Positions 51,540 through 60,901 of a stretch of DNA of 64,000 nucleotides are shown piece by piece. This stretch comes from Butyrivibrio sp. AE2015 (lineage in GTDB: Bacteria > Bacillota > Clostridia > Lachnospirales > Lachnospiraceae). The notes beneath the pieces were generated by a model. It did no database searches and was not told the origin of the DNA. It saw nothing but the letters and a program-made list of their open reading frames with translations. The stretch spans positions 62,001-126,000 of the forward strand of contig NZ_ATVR01000003.1 of assembly GCF_000420825.1 (NCBI RefSeq). The letters are read 5' to 3'. A program made the translations under genes and the position numbers. Every line of letters starts with the position of its first letter. Within the stretch, counting starts at the first letter, position 1.

Positions 51540-53120
51540 TTAGTTATAATCATATGCGCCTATACCATAAATTGTAGGCTCGATTTTGAATTTGGCAAGG
51601 TCTTCTTCACTAAATGTATCATAAACAGCTTTGCTGAAGTATAGATCAAGTGATCCGCATCTTACATATTCAAAGCCGGAGTGGTCGATATTGTCCATAT
51701 CTGCTCTGAAATGGATGTCATCTCTGTTGTATTCAATGATCATGTCAGCTTTTGTGATGTCATAGTCAGGGTTTCCAACAACTTCACCTGCCTCCCAGTT
51801 CCAGTACATGCAGTCCGGTGTGTTGTGAGATGAAAGCCAGTAATCAGTGGTAAGTCCGGCTTCATAGTTTGTTGCAGAGAGTGTTGAAACTACATCTGCA
51901 CCATCTTTCTTGAGCTCAAGGAGTTCATCAAGCATGGCCTGAACACTGTCACCTCTGAATCTGAAATAGTCTGCATCTAATGCAACTGTTCTGATAGAAA
52001 AAGCTACCATGGCACAAAGAGTGATGGTATAAACAACGCGTCTTCCCTTAGTCTTCAAAACGCCATATCCGTAAGGAATAACAACAAACAAGAATGACCA
52101 GGCAAAAGATAAGGGCAAAAGATATCTTCCATAGAAGCCTTCTTTCTGGTAAAGAAAAAGCTGAGGGAGAATAATCGCAATGAGCATTATGGCCTCCATC
52201 CACAATTTCTTCATGGCATTGTAATATGTCGCCAGAATAAACAACAAAAGTACTCCAAAGTACCAGAAAAACATCAGGTCGCCATGAATAGAATCAATGA
52301 AGTTATGTATGGTATCACTAAGTGGGTATCCAAGTTCAACTGAGCCATAGCTGTTTACACCAAGAACAAATACTATGTAAGATATCAGAACTAAGAACAC
52401 ACTGCCAATAGCGATTTCGTAAGCAAGTCTCTTTTTGACAATTTCCCACAGGATTGAAAGTGAGAATTTTCCGTCATAATTACCTTCTTTATATGCATAG
52501 AACATTGTAAAAAGAATTACGAAAGGTATCAGGCAAAGGAATGATTCGTGGAAATTTGCCATGCAAAGGAATGCAACAAAACTTGAAATGGCAAATGCCC
52601 TTGAGTTTGTTTTGAAATATCTGAGCATCAGATAAAAACCCATAGAAAAGAAAACTGTTCCCTGAAGCTGTGGAGTTCCAAGTTTCCACCATACGGAGCT
52701 CTGATGACCACAAAAGGCAGACAGTGAAAAGAGTGCTGAGTAAAAGTAGTTAAGATCAAGCTCTCTTCCGATGTAATATAAAAAGATAAGAGAAAGGATT
52801 GCTTCTACCGCTTTTAATATATAATAAGGAACTATGTTAAAACCAAAGAGGTAAGCCTGAGGGACTCTTAATGGGTAAAAAAGAAATCTGGCTCTTCGCT
52901 GCTCAAAATGATCTCTTAAAAGTTCGCTTTTTATAATATCTAATACGGACTCACCTTCATTCATACGAGTGATGTACCAAAAAAACTGATGGTCATCCAC
53001 AAGATGCCATCCGGTGAACATTGTCCCAAAACCTATTACTATTGTCAGTACCAAAGCGCTGGCAATACCTGCAACTAATGCTAATTCCCAAAAGGAATTG
53101 ATATTGAACTTCTTTCTCAT
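51540..53120 (-). CDS. Polytopic membrane protein, GT-C-like
   Basis: A 526-residue protein with about eleven helices. The first external loop carries WHLVDDHQFFWYITRM (about residues 39-54), with the acidic pair seen in GT-C transferases. HFEQRRARFLFYPLR near residue 75 resembles the GR or RR block of DUF6056-like proteins, so it may share that activity. The C-terminal 120 residues are soluble and external (from about residue 400). The ATG at 53120 is chosen because GGGGAG lies seven bases upstream; a TTG at 53135 would put the site inside the gene. It precedes the aminotransferase by 31 bases, suggesting co-transcription. Confidence 0.75.
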   Translation of the reverse strand: MRKKFNINSFWELALVAGIASALVLTIVIGFGTMFTGWHLVDDHQFFWYITRMNEGESVLDIIKSELLRDHFEQRRARFLFYPLRVPQAYLFGFNIVPYYILKAVEAILSLIFLYYIGRELDLNYFYSALFSLSAFCGHQSSVWWKLGTPQLQGTVFFSMGFYLMLRYFKTNSRAFAISSFVAFLCMANFHESFLCLIPFVILFTMFYAYKEGNYDGKFSLSILWEIVKKRLAYEIAIGSVFLVLISYIVFVLGVNSYGSVELGYPLSDTIHNFIDSIHGDLMFFWYFGVLLLFILATYYNAMKKLWMEAIMLIAIILPQLFLYQKEGFYGRYLLPLSFAWSFLFVVIPYGYGVLKTKGRRVVYTITLCAMVAFSIRTVALDADYFRFRGDSVQAMLDELLELKKDGADVVSTLSATNYEAGLTTDYWLSSHNTPDCMYWNWEAGEVVGNPDYDITKADMIIEYNRDDIHFRADMDNIDHSGFEYVRCGSLDLYFSKAVYDTFSEEDLAKFKIEPTIYGIGAYDYN

Positions 53121-53247
53121 GAAAAATCTCCCCAAAAACTAAATTCAAACATCCTTATAGTATAACGTTTCGCCCCGATTTTTCAAACCAAATTTCATAT
53201 TTAATTGCTTTATGCTAAAATATCAATAAAAACAGGATTTTTAATGA

Positions 53248-54198
53248 ATGGATAAAAGAAATTGTGCACCTGTGGTGGCTTTTGCCTACAACAGGGCTGA
53301 TAAGATAATAAGGTGCCTTAAGTCCCTTGAAAAAAATAAAGAGGCCGTGGATACTGACCTTATAATATATTGCGATGGTGCAAAAAGCGAAAATGGCAGA
53401 GCTAAAGTTGAGGATACCAGAAAGGCCCTTCATCAGTACAAAGAAGAAGCGGTATTTGCAAACATAAAACTGGTGGAGGCTCCACAGAATAAAGGCCTTG
53501 CAAAGTCCATCATAGAGGGCGTGACAGAAGTTCTGGAAGAGTACGGCAGGGCAATCATCGTTGAGGATGACCTCATTGTGTCTGAAGATTTTCTTGATTA
53601 CATGAACGGAGCACTTAACTACTACGAGAGTAATGAGAACATAGGAGCCATAAGCGCATACACTTATCCTCTTGAGGTACTGAAAGATTACAAAAAAGAC
53701 ATTTATGCTATGCATAAGGGCGATTGCTGGGGATGGGCTACCTGGAAAGACAGGTGGGATAAGGCATCCTGGGCTGATGTTGACTTCAACGCATATTTCC
53801 GGGATAAAAAGCTTAGAAAGAACTTTGAAAATACAGAAAATGGCTGGGATCTTTTGATGCTCCTTCAGAGTCAGGGCAAGATCAGTTCCTGGGCAGTCAG
53901 ATGGGTGCTTAGTTTATACAAGAGAGGTCTTTTGACTATATATCCAAGGGACAGCTTTGTGACCAATGCAGGCTTTGATGGGAGCGGAACTCACTCTAGT
54001 AAAAGTGAGGAAAGCCAGTACTTTACTGAACTTAAAAAGAGGACAAGTCCGATTGTTTTTGAAAATCCAAAGCCTGATCCTGCACTGGAAAAAGAAGCCG
54101 CAAGATTCCCAAGGAAAGGAACAAAAGCAGCCTTCAAGTATTACCTTAAAAGAGTATATGTAAGACTTTTCGATATCTTACGAATCTTTTCAAAATAA
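53248..54198 (+). CDS. GT-A fold glycosyltransferase (GT2/GT13-like)
   Basis: A 316-residue protein. PVVAFAYNRADKIIRCLKSL at the start and IIYCDGAKSENG near residue 39 are GT-A features. IIVEDDLIVSEDFLDYMN (about residues 104-121) provides the acidic motif in the EDD form used by GNT-I-like (GT13) and related bacterial enzymes. GDCWGWATWKDRWDKA near residues 158-173 is a further family block. The C-terminus is basic. AGGA lies 11 bases upstream of the ATG at 53248. A space of 110 bases before the gene, with the divergent gene at 53120, probably holds the promoter of the new operon. Confidence 0.85.
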   Translation: MDKRNCAPVVAFAYNRADKIIRCLKSLEKNKEAVDTDLIIYCDGAKSENGRAKVEDTRKALHQYKEEAVFANIKLVEAPQNKGLAKSIIEGVTEVLEEYGRAIIVEDDLIVSEDFLDYMNGALNYYESNENIGAISAYTYPLEVLKDYKKDIYAMHKGDCWGWATWKDRWDKASWADVDFNAYFRDKKLRKNFENTENGWDLLMLLQSQGKISSWAVRWVLSLYKRGLLTIYPRDSFVTNAGFDGSGTHSSKSEESQYFTELKKRTSPIVFENPKPDPALEKEAARFPRKGTKAAFKYYLKRVYVRLFDILRIFSK

Positions 54199-54222
54199 TG
54201 AAACTGGAGAATATCTTTATTT

Positions 54223-55242
54223 ATGCAGATGGTTTTTACGACATTATTTGACAGTTATTACCTGGATAAGGGGCTGGTTCTGTACAGGTCTCTCGAAAGA
54301 GTAACTGACAATTTTACGTTATATATTTACACATTTGATCAGAAGGCTTTTGATGTCTTAAGCTCTTTGAATTTAAAACATGCAGTCATACTGTCAAACA
54401 CGGATCTTGAAAAAGAATATCCAATCCTTCTGAAGCTAAAGAAAGAACGCTCAAAGGCAGAGTACTGCTGGACATGTACTCCTGCCAGCATCGAGTATAT
54501 TCTCAATCACTTTGATGTGGACAATTGCACCTACATAGACTCAGATCTTTATTTCTTTTCTGATCCGCAGATCCTTCTTGATGAGATAAAGGATGCTGAT
54601 GCCAATATAGTCATTACGCCCCACCGATTCTCGAATAGCCTGAAAGACAGGCGTTACAAAAAAAGAAGCGGCGACTACTGCGTAGAGTTTAACTATTTTG
54701 ACAATTCCGAAAATGCCAAAGAAGCTCTAGCCTGGTGGAAGGAGCGCTGCTTTGAATGGTGTTTCCATATCTATGAAAAAGACAGAATGGGAGATCAGAA
54801 GTACCTGATGAAATTCCCACAGCTCTTTAAGGGAGTCCATGAACTTGAGCATTTAGGTGGAGGAACAGCTCCCTGGAACCTGGCACAGTATGAGTATACA
54901 GGAAAGATGACTAATCAAAAGGCGCCGGTCATGAAGGAAAAATCCACAGGAAAGGAGTTTCCTGTTGTGTTTTATCACTTCCAGTCCATGCGCTATGTGA
55001 ATAAGGATTTCATAATCGTAAGGTCAGAGACAAATTCCAAAAAGACCAAAGACATCCTTTACAGACCTTACCTTATAGAGATTGAGTCGATTCGAAAAGA
55101 GCTTGAGAGAGACTTTGGGATTACCTTTTATGTGGCCCAGTCCTATGCCAGCAATCCGATAATAAAATTTGTTCAGAAGTATATTCTCAGATTCAAGATG
55201 AAGAGCTTCTCTGATTTGTATGATCTTAGGAAACTCAGATGA
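54223..55242 (+). CDS. Putative glycosyltransferase with DxD motif
   Basis: A 339-residue protein with a GT-A style N-terminus (VFTTLFDSYYLDKGLVLYRSL), as in GT8-like enzymes that work from a nucleotide-diphospho-sugar. CTYIDSDLYFFSDP (about residues 102-115) is the DxD motif. EHLGGGTAPWN near residue 209 and FYHFQSMRYVN near residue 247 are further recurring blocks of this otherwise uncharacterised group. No membrane segment is found. The neighbours are a GT-A enzyme before and a hexapeptide acyltransferase after, all on one strand. Confidence 0.82.
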   Translation: MQMVFTTLFDSYYLDKGLVLYRSLERVTDNFTLYIYTFDQKAFDVLSSLNLKHAVILSNTDLEKEYPILLKLKKERSKAEYCWTCTPASIEYILNHFDVDNCTYIDSDLYFFSDPQILLDEIKDADANIVITPHRFSNSLKDRRYKKRSGDYCVEFNYFDNSENAKEALAWWKERCFEWCFHIYEKDRMGDQKYLMKFPQLFKGVHELEHLGGGTAPWNLAQYEYTGKMTNQKAPVMKEKSTGKEFPVVFYHFQSMRYVNKDFIIVRSETNSKKTKDILYRPYLIEIESIRKELERDFGITFYVAQSYASNPIIKFVQKYILRFKMKSFSDLYDLRKLR

Positions 55243-55302
55243 TTTTGAGTTGAAGTATGAAAAAACGCGGCGAAAGCCCCGGAAAAATGGGAGAGCAGAT
55301 AA

Positions 55303-55884
55303 ATGACTTCAAACTGGATGAAGATAGTACTTAAGGCTCAGAAAATAAAATACGGCAAAAATCTTCTTTTAAAGGGAGCTCCTGTTATATTCAATAAAAA
55401 GGGAGCTTCAATGGAATTTGGAGATAATGTAACCATAAAAAGCAGCTTTTTGTCGAATCTTGTGGGGCTTTATAGCAGAACCATAATAGTAACAAGGGCT
55501 GAGAATGCATTTATCTCTATTGGAAACGGAGTTGGAATTTCCGGAGCGACCATCTATGCAAGAAAAGGCATTACAATCGGTGACAATACCTGCATTGGCG
55601 GCAACTGTAAGATTTTAGACAATGATTTTCATCCTATAGAGGCAGAAAGTAGAAACAAGCTCCTTTCTGACCCTCATGGCGGGGATTCAGACCTTGTTCC
55701 TGCAAAAGAGATCCATATAGGCAAAGACTGCTTTATCGGCTGCAATACTATTATCTTAAAGGGCACAGTCCTCGGAGATGGATGTGTTGTAGGAGCAGGA
55801 GCTGTTGTCAGCGGTAAATTCGAAGCTGGCTCTGTTATTGCAGGAAATCCTGCGAGAGTGATAAGAAAAATTACTCATGAATAA
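55303..55884 (+). CDS. Left-handed beta-helix (hexapeptide) acyltransferase
   Basis: A 193-residue protein with the hexapeptide-repeat fold of the LbetaH acetyltransferases. Repeats run from about residue 40 to the end, with ISIGNGVGISGATIYA, ITIGDNTCIGGNCKIL and FIGCNTIILKGTVLGDG as clear examples. DNDFHPIEAE near residues 106-115 contains the probable catalytic His. VIAGNPARVIRKI is the usual C-terminus. Such enzymes use acetyl-CoA to acetylate hydroxyl or amino groups of sugars in the cytoplasm. A GGGAGAG stretch lies upstream of the start. It is the last gene before the AT-rich stretch begins. Confidence 0.9.
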   Translation: MTSNWMKIVLKAQKIKYGKNLLLKGAPVIFNKKGASMEFGDNVTIKSSFLSNLVGLYSRTIIVTRAENAFISIGNGVGISGATIYARKGITIGDNTCIGGNCKILDNDFHPIEAESRNKLLSDPHGGDSDLVPAKEIHIGKDCFIGCNTIILKGTVLGDGCVVGAGAVVSGKFEAGSVIAGNPARVIRKITHE

Positions 55885-55906
55885 TTTTTTTGGAGGAATT
55901 GTTTAG

Positions 55907-57322
55907 ATGCTATTTTCTAGCACCACGTTTATTTATATTTTTTTGCCGACAGTTATTATTATTTATTATGGGTTTCTTCGAAAAAATCGCCAATTTCAAA
56001 ATGTATTCTTGTTCGTGGCAAGCTTAATGTTTTATGCATGGGGCGAACCTAAATTTGTTTTTGTTATGATGGCGTCAATAGTAATTAACTGGTTATTTGG
56101 ACTTATTATACAGAAAGAACGAGGGAAAAGGCTTTCGAAAATCGCTTTGGTATTAGATATTTTTGTTAATCTTTTTCTTTTATTTGTCTTTAAATATTTA
56201 AGTTTTTCATTATCTATACTACAGAATCTGAGTAAGACAGATCTGCATATTATTTCGATTGAGTTGCCTATTGGTATTAGTTTTTTTACTTTTCAGGCAA
56301 TGTCATATGTTATAGATGTGTATCGTCAAAATGGGAAAGCCCAGACTAATTTATTAAATGTTGGGCTCTATATATCTTTTTTTCCGCAACTGATAGCGGG
56401 GCCAATAGTCAGATATGAAACTGTGGCAAATGAAATTCAGAGTCGAGTTGAAACGAGTGATGACTTCTTTGACGGATTTGCGAGATTTGTTATTGGGCTT
56501 TCTAAAAAGGTATTATTAGCTAATAATTTTGCCGTTTTGGCTGATCAGGCGTTTGATAGTGTGAAGAATACTGGAAGTGTTTCCGCTTTGTTTGGATGGC
56601 TTGGGGCGATAGCTTACACTTTACAAATATACTATGACTTTAGCGGATATAGCGATATGGCTATTGGCTTAGGAAAAATGTTTGGATTTCATTATAAAGA
56701 GAACTTTAATTATCCTTATATTTCAACATCTGTAACAGAATTTTGGCGTAGATGGCATATGTCGCTAGGTACTTGGTTCAGGGATTATTTGTATATACCG
56801 TTAGGTGGAAATAGATGTAGTAAGAGGAGAAATGTATTTAATCTTTTTATAGTCTGGACGTTGACAGGTCTTTGGCATGGTGCTAATTTTACATTTTTAG
56901 TTTGGGGGCTGATGTATTTTGTTTTGCTGATTGTTGAAAAAAATACGGGAATCCTGAATGTAAAAGGTAGACTTGTGTATATCTTGAAATGGATTTATAC
57001 AAGTTTCTTTGTAATTATCGGATGGATTATTTTTAGATCAGATTCATTGTCTGAGACATTTATTTATTTAAAGAACATATTTTTATTAAATGGCAATTCA
57101 TTGTCGGATGGTATATTTCATGGGTGGTTTACGCAAAGTATTGCGCTGTTATGCATAGGAGTAATATTTTGTACGCCTATAGCCAGGTTGATGGTATTAA
57201 AAGTAAAAGAGAATAAGACTGCGAAGATGTTTGAAGTGATAGTTCTATGTTGCTTATTTGTGCTTTCTTTAGCCTCTTTAATCGGAAGTTCATATAATCC
57301 ATTTATTTATTTTAATTTCTAG
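55907..57322 (+). CDS. MBOAT-family O-acyltransferase (AlgI-like), AT-rich gene
   Basis: A 471-residue membrane protein with about ten helices, closely following the AlgI/PatA layout: WGEPKFVFVMMASIVINWLFG near residue 45, PIGISFFTFQAMSYVIDVYR near residue 121, EFWRRWHMSLGTWFRDYLYIPLGG (about residues 276-299) and the catalytic His in TGLWHGANFTFLVWG near residue 325. AlgI-type proteins acetylate secreted polysaccharides. Codon use is visibly richer in TTT, TTA, ATA and AGA than in the surrounding genes. The next two genes encode a DHHW protein and an SGNH hydrolase, the usual companions. This is a separate system from the MBOAT at 13780, with no detailed similarity beyond the family core. 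Confidence 0.92.
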   Translation: MLFSSTTFIYIFLPTVIIIYYGFLRKNRQFQNVFLFVASLMFYAWGEPKFVFVMMASIVINWLFGLIIQKERGKRLSKIALVLDIFVNLFLLFVFKYLSFSLSILQNLSKTDLHIISIELPIGISFFTFQAMSYVIDVYRQNGKAQTNLLNVGLYISFFPQLIAGPIVRYETVANEIQSRVETSDDFFDGFARFVIGLSKKVLLANNFAVLADQAFDSVKNTGSVSALFGWLGAIAYTLQIYYDFSGYSDMAIGLGKMFGFHYKENFNYPYISTSVTEFWRRWHMSLGTWFRDYLYIPLGGNRCSKRRNVFNLFIVWTLTGLWHGANFTFLVWGLMYFVLLIVEKNTGILNVKGRLVYILKWIYTSFFVIIGWIIFRSDSLSETFIYLKNIFLLNGNSLSDGIFHGWFTQSIALLCIGVIFCTPIARLMVLKVKENKTAKMFEVIVLCCLFVLSLASLIGSSYNPFIYFNF

Positions 57323-57332
57323 GAGCGTTATT

Positions 57333-58541
57333 TTGAATAAATTTAACACAAATTGTATTTTATTTGCTTTTGCGACCGGCCTTATTTTATATGGTTTATT
57401 TGGAAACAGTTGTATTCGTGTAGCAGCTGGTACAGCTCATATGGTTTTAGCAATAGTTCATTTTGATACTGAAGGAATTGAATCAGCAAAGGCTAGTATA
57501 GATAAAGCAACTAGTGAATTATTAAACTATCATGACATAATGATGGATATTGATTCTATACGCAATAACATTTGGGGGACAAGAGTAATATATAAAGATG
57601 ATACAACGGTTATAAAATCAGATTCTGATTCTCTAATAGAAGTTAGATCCCTAAAAAGTGAAAAAGAGCTAAATGAGACTGTGACGCGAATAAAGGAATT
57701 AGAAGATGTTGCAGAGGATAATGGAGCAAAATTCCTTTATTGCGCTATTCCGACAAAAAATATGTTTACAGTTGCGCCAAGCAATGTTCCTGATTACTCA
57801 AAAGAGAATTACCAAAATTTTTTGATGAGACTTAATGATGAAAATATTCCGACGTTGGACTTATCTATTGTAATGGATGATAGTGATGCTGTTGATACGG
57901 ATTATTATTATCGTACAGACCATCATTGGAAAGCGGAATGTGGGTTTAAGGCAGCTGGGGCTTTGTGTGAAGAATTATCTAATAGATACAGTTTTTCATA
58001 TAATGAAGCATATACGGATATCAGCAACTATGAGATAACAACTTTTAAGAATTGGTTTTTAGGATCATATGGAAAAAAGGTGGGATTGTATTTTACTTGG
58101 TATGGTGCAGATGATTTTGATTTAATTACACCTAAGTTTTCTACAAGTTTTGTTGTAGAAGAGCCTTTTGATGGGGAAAAACGTGAAGGTACATTTGAAG
58201 ATACTATACTTTTTAAAAAATATGTAGATGAAAAGGATTATTACGAAAATAATCCTTATGGCGTGTATAGTGGTGGAGATTATCGGTTACAAATAATTGA
58301 GAATAACCTGAATTTAGGAGGGAAGAAAGTATTAGTTTTAAGAGATTCATTCAGTTGTCCTCTTACTCCCTTTTTATCATTACAAACAAGAGAATTACAC
58401 ATATGCGATATGAGAGATTTTATTCCGGATGAAAAAATGAATATGGCGGATTATATTCAGCAACAAAAGCCTGACTATGTTATTGTGATTTTCTCAGGAG
58501 TACATGGGATAGAAAAGGGTGGAAGATTCGATTTCTTCTAA
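57333..58541 (+). CDS. DHHW-family (AlgX/AlgJ-like) protein, O-acetylation partner
   Basis: A 402-residue exported protein with an N-terminal hydrophobic segment. YYRTDHHWKAECGF (about residues 192-205) contains the DHHW tetrad, where Asp and His belong to the SGNH-like catalytic set of AlgJ/AlgX. LVLRDSFSCPLTPFLSLQ near residues 331-348 contains the candidate Ser in the RDSFS motif of the family. The start is TTG at 57333, with AGGAG six bases upstream. It would move acetyl groups delivered by the MBOAT protein to the polymer outside the membrane. Base composition is AT-rich like the preceding gene. Confidence 0.88.
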   Translation: MNKFNTNCILFAFATGLILYGLFGNSCIRVAAGTAHMVLAIVHFDTEGIESAKASIDKATSELLNYHDIMMDIDSIRNNIWGTRVIYKDDTTVIKSDSDSLIEVRSLKSEKELNETVTRIKELEDVAEDNGAKFLYCAIPTKNMFTVAPSNVPDYSKENYQNFLMRLNDENIPTLDLSIVMDDSDAVDTDYYYRTDHHWKAECGFKAAGALCEELSNRYSFSYNEAYTDISNYEITTFKNWFLGSYGKKVGLYFTWYGADDFDLITPKFSTSFVVEEPFDGEKREGTFEDTILFKKYVDEKDYYENNPYGVYSGGDYRLQIIENNLNLGGKKVLVLRDSFSCPLTPFLSLQTRELHICDMRDFIPDEKMNMADYIQQQKPDYVIVIFSGVHGIEKGGRFDFF

Positions 58542-58566
58542 TGATGTGCGTGAGTCAGAGGTAATT

Positions 58567-59628
58567 ATGGAAAAGAAAAGAATGTTTAAAAAACTTCGGA
58601 TATATGCATTGATAGCTGTTATTTCAGTCATACTTATTTATTTAGGCAAATTGATATTCACCATCCCGAGTGGAAAAGAAGATATTGGGTATATATCTTT
58701 TTATGAGAAACTGGCAGCTGCTGAGCCGGTAAATGTTTTGATAGTTGGCGACTCCATAGCAGCAGGCACAGGGGCAAGTAGTGGCAACAGCTGGGCTGCC
58801 AGACTGCCTGAAGCTATAAAAGAAAAATATGGTTCAACATGCAATGTTACCAATATTTCAATGGGCGGTAATACCAGCTATGCCGGTGTTTACAGGGTTA
58901 AAGAACTGGATAATAAAATGGATTATGATCTGGCAATTATCTGCTATGGTGAAAATGACGCTGATGATGAGAACTTTTCTACAGAATATGAATCAATTAT
59001 TAGGGCAATCATGGCCAGATCTGGCAATTGCAGTATTTTGAGTATCCTTGAGAGTTCACAGCGTGAATATACCAATAAGATGAATCAGATAATTGAAATA
59101 GCTGATTATTACAATATTCCTGTAGTCGATACTATAAGTGCATTCAATTCAGGTGAATATAAGTATGAAGAATTAGTAGGTGCTCCGGATGATATAGTTC
59201 ATCCAAATGATCTCGGACATTCAGTGTATCTGGAAACATTGGCGGGCGTGATAGATGAAGAAGTTACGCGTGTGAAAGAAACTCAAAGCAGCGATCTTTT
59301 AGAATATAATGAAACTGTAGTTTATGGCGTGGAGGACTTTGGACGAATAGGTTTAAGCAAATATAAACTTAATCTTGATAAGCCTGTAAAGGCAGCAGTT
59401 GGTATATATAGGAGTTATGTTCCGGGAGAAAATGGACTAAAGATCTACTCAAATGGAAAGCTTATTTATGACAGCTCTTTTGAATGGAATTATGGATTTG
59501 GACAGGAACATATAGATAAAATAATCAGTGAACCCTGCGAGTTTGAGGATTCACTGACTGTAGAGTTCTCTTCGTATGAAGCTGCGAAGTATTTTAAGGG
59601 TATCATGTTAAGTGATATCTCTGATTGA
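58567..59628 (+). CDS. Membrane-anchored SGNH/GDSL hydrolase
   Basis: A 353-residue protein with one N-terminal helix (about residues 11-30). The SGNH blocks are all present: VGDSIAAG (about residues 60-67, nucleophile Ser), SMGGN near residue 98, CYGENDADD near residue 127 (block III), and DIVHPNDLGH (about 208-217, catalytic Asp and His). A beta-rich C-terminal domain of about 110 residues follows. It can act as acetyl esterase or as a transferase on the polymer. The ATG at 58567 is chosen since AGAGG lies five bases upstream; a GTG at 58519 lies inside the preceding gene. The 3' end overlaps the convergent polymerase gene by 21 bases. Confidence 0.87.
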   Translation: MEKKRMFKKLRIYALIAVISVILIYLGKLIFTIPSGKEDIGYISFYEKLAAAEPVNVLIVGDSIAAGTGASSGNSWAARLPEAIKEKYGSTCNVTNISMGGNTSYAGVYRVKELDNKMDYDLAIICYGENDADDENFSTEYESIIRAIMARSGNCSILSILESSQREYTNKMNQIIEIADYYNIPVVDTISAFNSGEYKYEELVGAPDDIVHPNDLGHSVYLETLAGVIDEEVTRVKETQSSDLLEYNETVVYGVEDFGRIGLSKYKLNLDKPVKAAVGIYRSYVPGENGLKIYSNGKLIYDSSFEWNYGFGQEHIDKIISEPCEFEDSLTVEFSSYEAAKYFKGIMLSDISD

Positions 59629-60777
59629 TGACATACTATTCTGCTTAAAATAATTCCATACATAGACTGCAAATACCAGTAAAAACGGATTTCTTCCAAT
59701 GTATCTGGAAATAAATGTAGCTTCTACAAAGGTGTAGATACCAAGTGACAATATGATGACCATAGTCCACAGATCTTTTTGTTTCAGGCACAGATAGCAG
59801 AACAAGAGGATAAGTGCGACTACTATTATGCCCGGGATTATTCCGTACCAATAGAATATCCTTACCCACCCCATGTCAAAAAACTCTTCTGAGTTGTGGT
59901 CTGAAAATAGCTTCCATGAGGTAATGACGCCATCGTGATTATCGCCTGCAAAGTATAGATTACTAATCCTATAATTGGTGAGTTTTTCAAAAGCCCAATA
60001 TATTTCTCCAAAGCGTGGAGATAGGGTTTCTGCGTAGGCTCTGATAACAAGCCAGGCGGATAGGACTGAAGCGGCTACACAGGAGATAGGGGAAATAATG
60101 GTTATGACGATATAAGGCCATTTTTTATTCTCTAATACCGGCAACAGCTTGATAATGCCGGCAATTACAAATGTAAAGAAAATAATTATCATTCCTGTCC
60201 TGGACACAGTGATCACAGAAACAATTCCCATCATTACAAAAGCTAAAACAAACTGATAGATCTTGGAGCTTTTTCCATAGAGCCATATCCACAGCAAAAG
60301 CAAAAGATACGAACTGCTAAAAAGTGTGTTGGGGTGGCCGAAACCAAATACAAAGCGCGTCTCTTCGCCGACTGACCTTCCAAAATCCGTAGTCAGTGAA
60401 ATGTCTCCTGCAATTCCCAAAACAGACAATAGAGCAATTATTCCAAATCCTGTAAGGCACAGGCAAAAAGCGTATTTCATTGCCTTTTTCAGATCAGTGT
60501 TTTTTGCCGCCAACATAAAAGTGGCAATTCTAAGCAGATCATTTTTACCTGACAATTTATAACAAACAATTGTGAATAACCATACGGCTGCGATTGTCAG
60601 CCATTCTTTTTTGCTGTGCTCAGTAATAACAACTGCTGATAATGCTATTAAAAATGTGATGCGGAAGAGGTGACTTTCAATTCCAATGGTCACTTCACTT
60701 TTTTCGACGATCATGAGTATAAGCTCAAACGTGAGAGCTATATAAAAAAGAATATTACCAATCCTGGCTCTGTTCAT
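59608..60777 (-). CDS. wzy: Wzy-like polysaccharide polymerase
   Basis: A 389-residue protein with about ten helices and one larger external loop, the layout of Wzy/O-antigen polymerases. The segment FVFGFGHPNTLFSSSYLLLLL near residues 140-160 carries a GFGHPN motif that I recall in polymerases of Firmicute exopolysaccharide loci, and the loop FEKLTNYRISNLYFAGDNHDG near residue 265 lies where the second catalytic loop is expected. It would join lipid-linked repeat units outside the membrane. It is transcribed against its neighbours, with its 3' end inside the SGNH gene. A promoter should lie in the 124 bases before 60902. Confidence 0.8.
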   Translation of the reverse strand: MNRARIGNILFYIALTFELILMIVEKSEVTIGIESHLFRITFLIALSAVVITEHSKKEWLTIAAVWLFTIVCYKLSGKNDLLRIATFMLAAKNTDLKKAMKYAFCLCLTGFGIIALLSVLGIAGDISLTTDFGRSVGEETRFVFGFGHPNTLFSSSYLLLLLWIWLYGKSSKIYQFVLAFVMMGIVSVITVSRTGMIIIFFTFVIAGIIKLLPVLENKKWPYIVITIISPISCVAASVLSAWLVIRAYAETLSPRFGEIYWAFEKLTNYRISNLYFAGDNHDGVITSWKLFSDHNSEEFFDMGWVRIFYWYGIIPGIIVVALILLFCYLCLKQKDLWTMVIILSLGIYTFVEATFISRYIGRNPFLLVFAVYVWNYFKQNSMSSIRDIT

Positions 60778-60901
60778 TTTACTTTCCCCTATATAGTATA
60801 AATGTGCTAGAATATAGCCTAGGTTATTATAGCATATAGGGACATTAATTATGAATAATGGAGTAAGCTATATAGGAAATATTAAAAAATAAGGTGTGGA
60901 T

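Noticed and set aside
51540-53135. Start at TTG 53135 for the GT-C-like membrane protein
   Set aside because: It would place the strong GGGGAG site inside the gene; ATG 53120 lies at the right distance from that site.
53215-53715. Open frame of 166 codons on the minus strand
   Set aside because: It overlaps the glycosyltransferase gene at 53248, which has clear GT-A motifs; the antisense reading is rich in Phe, Cys and Ile without a domain.
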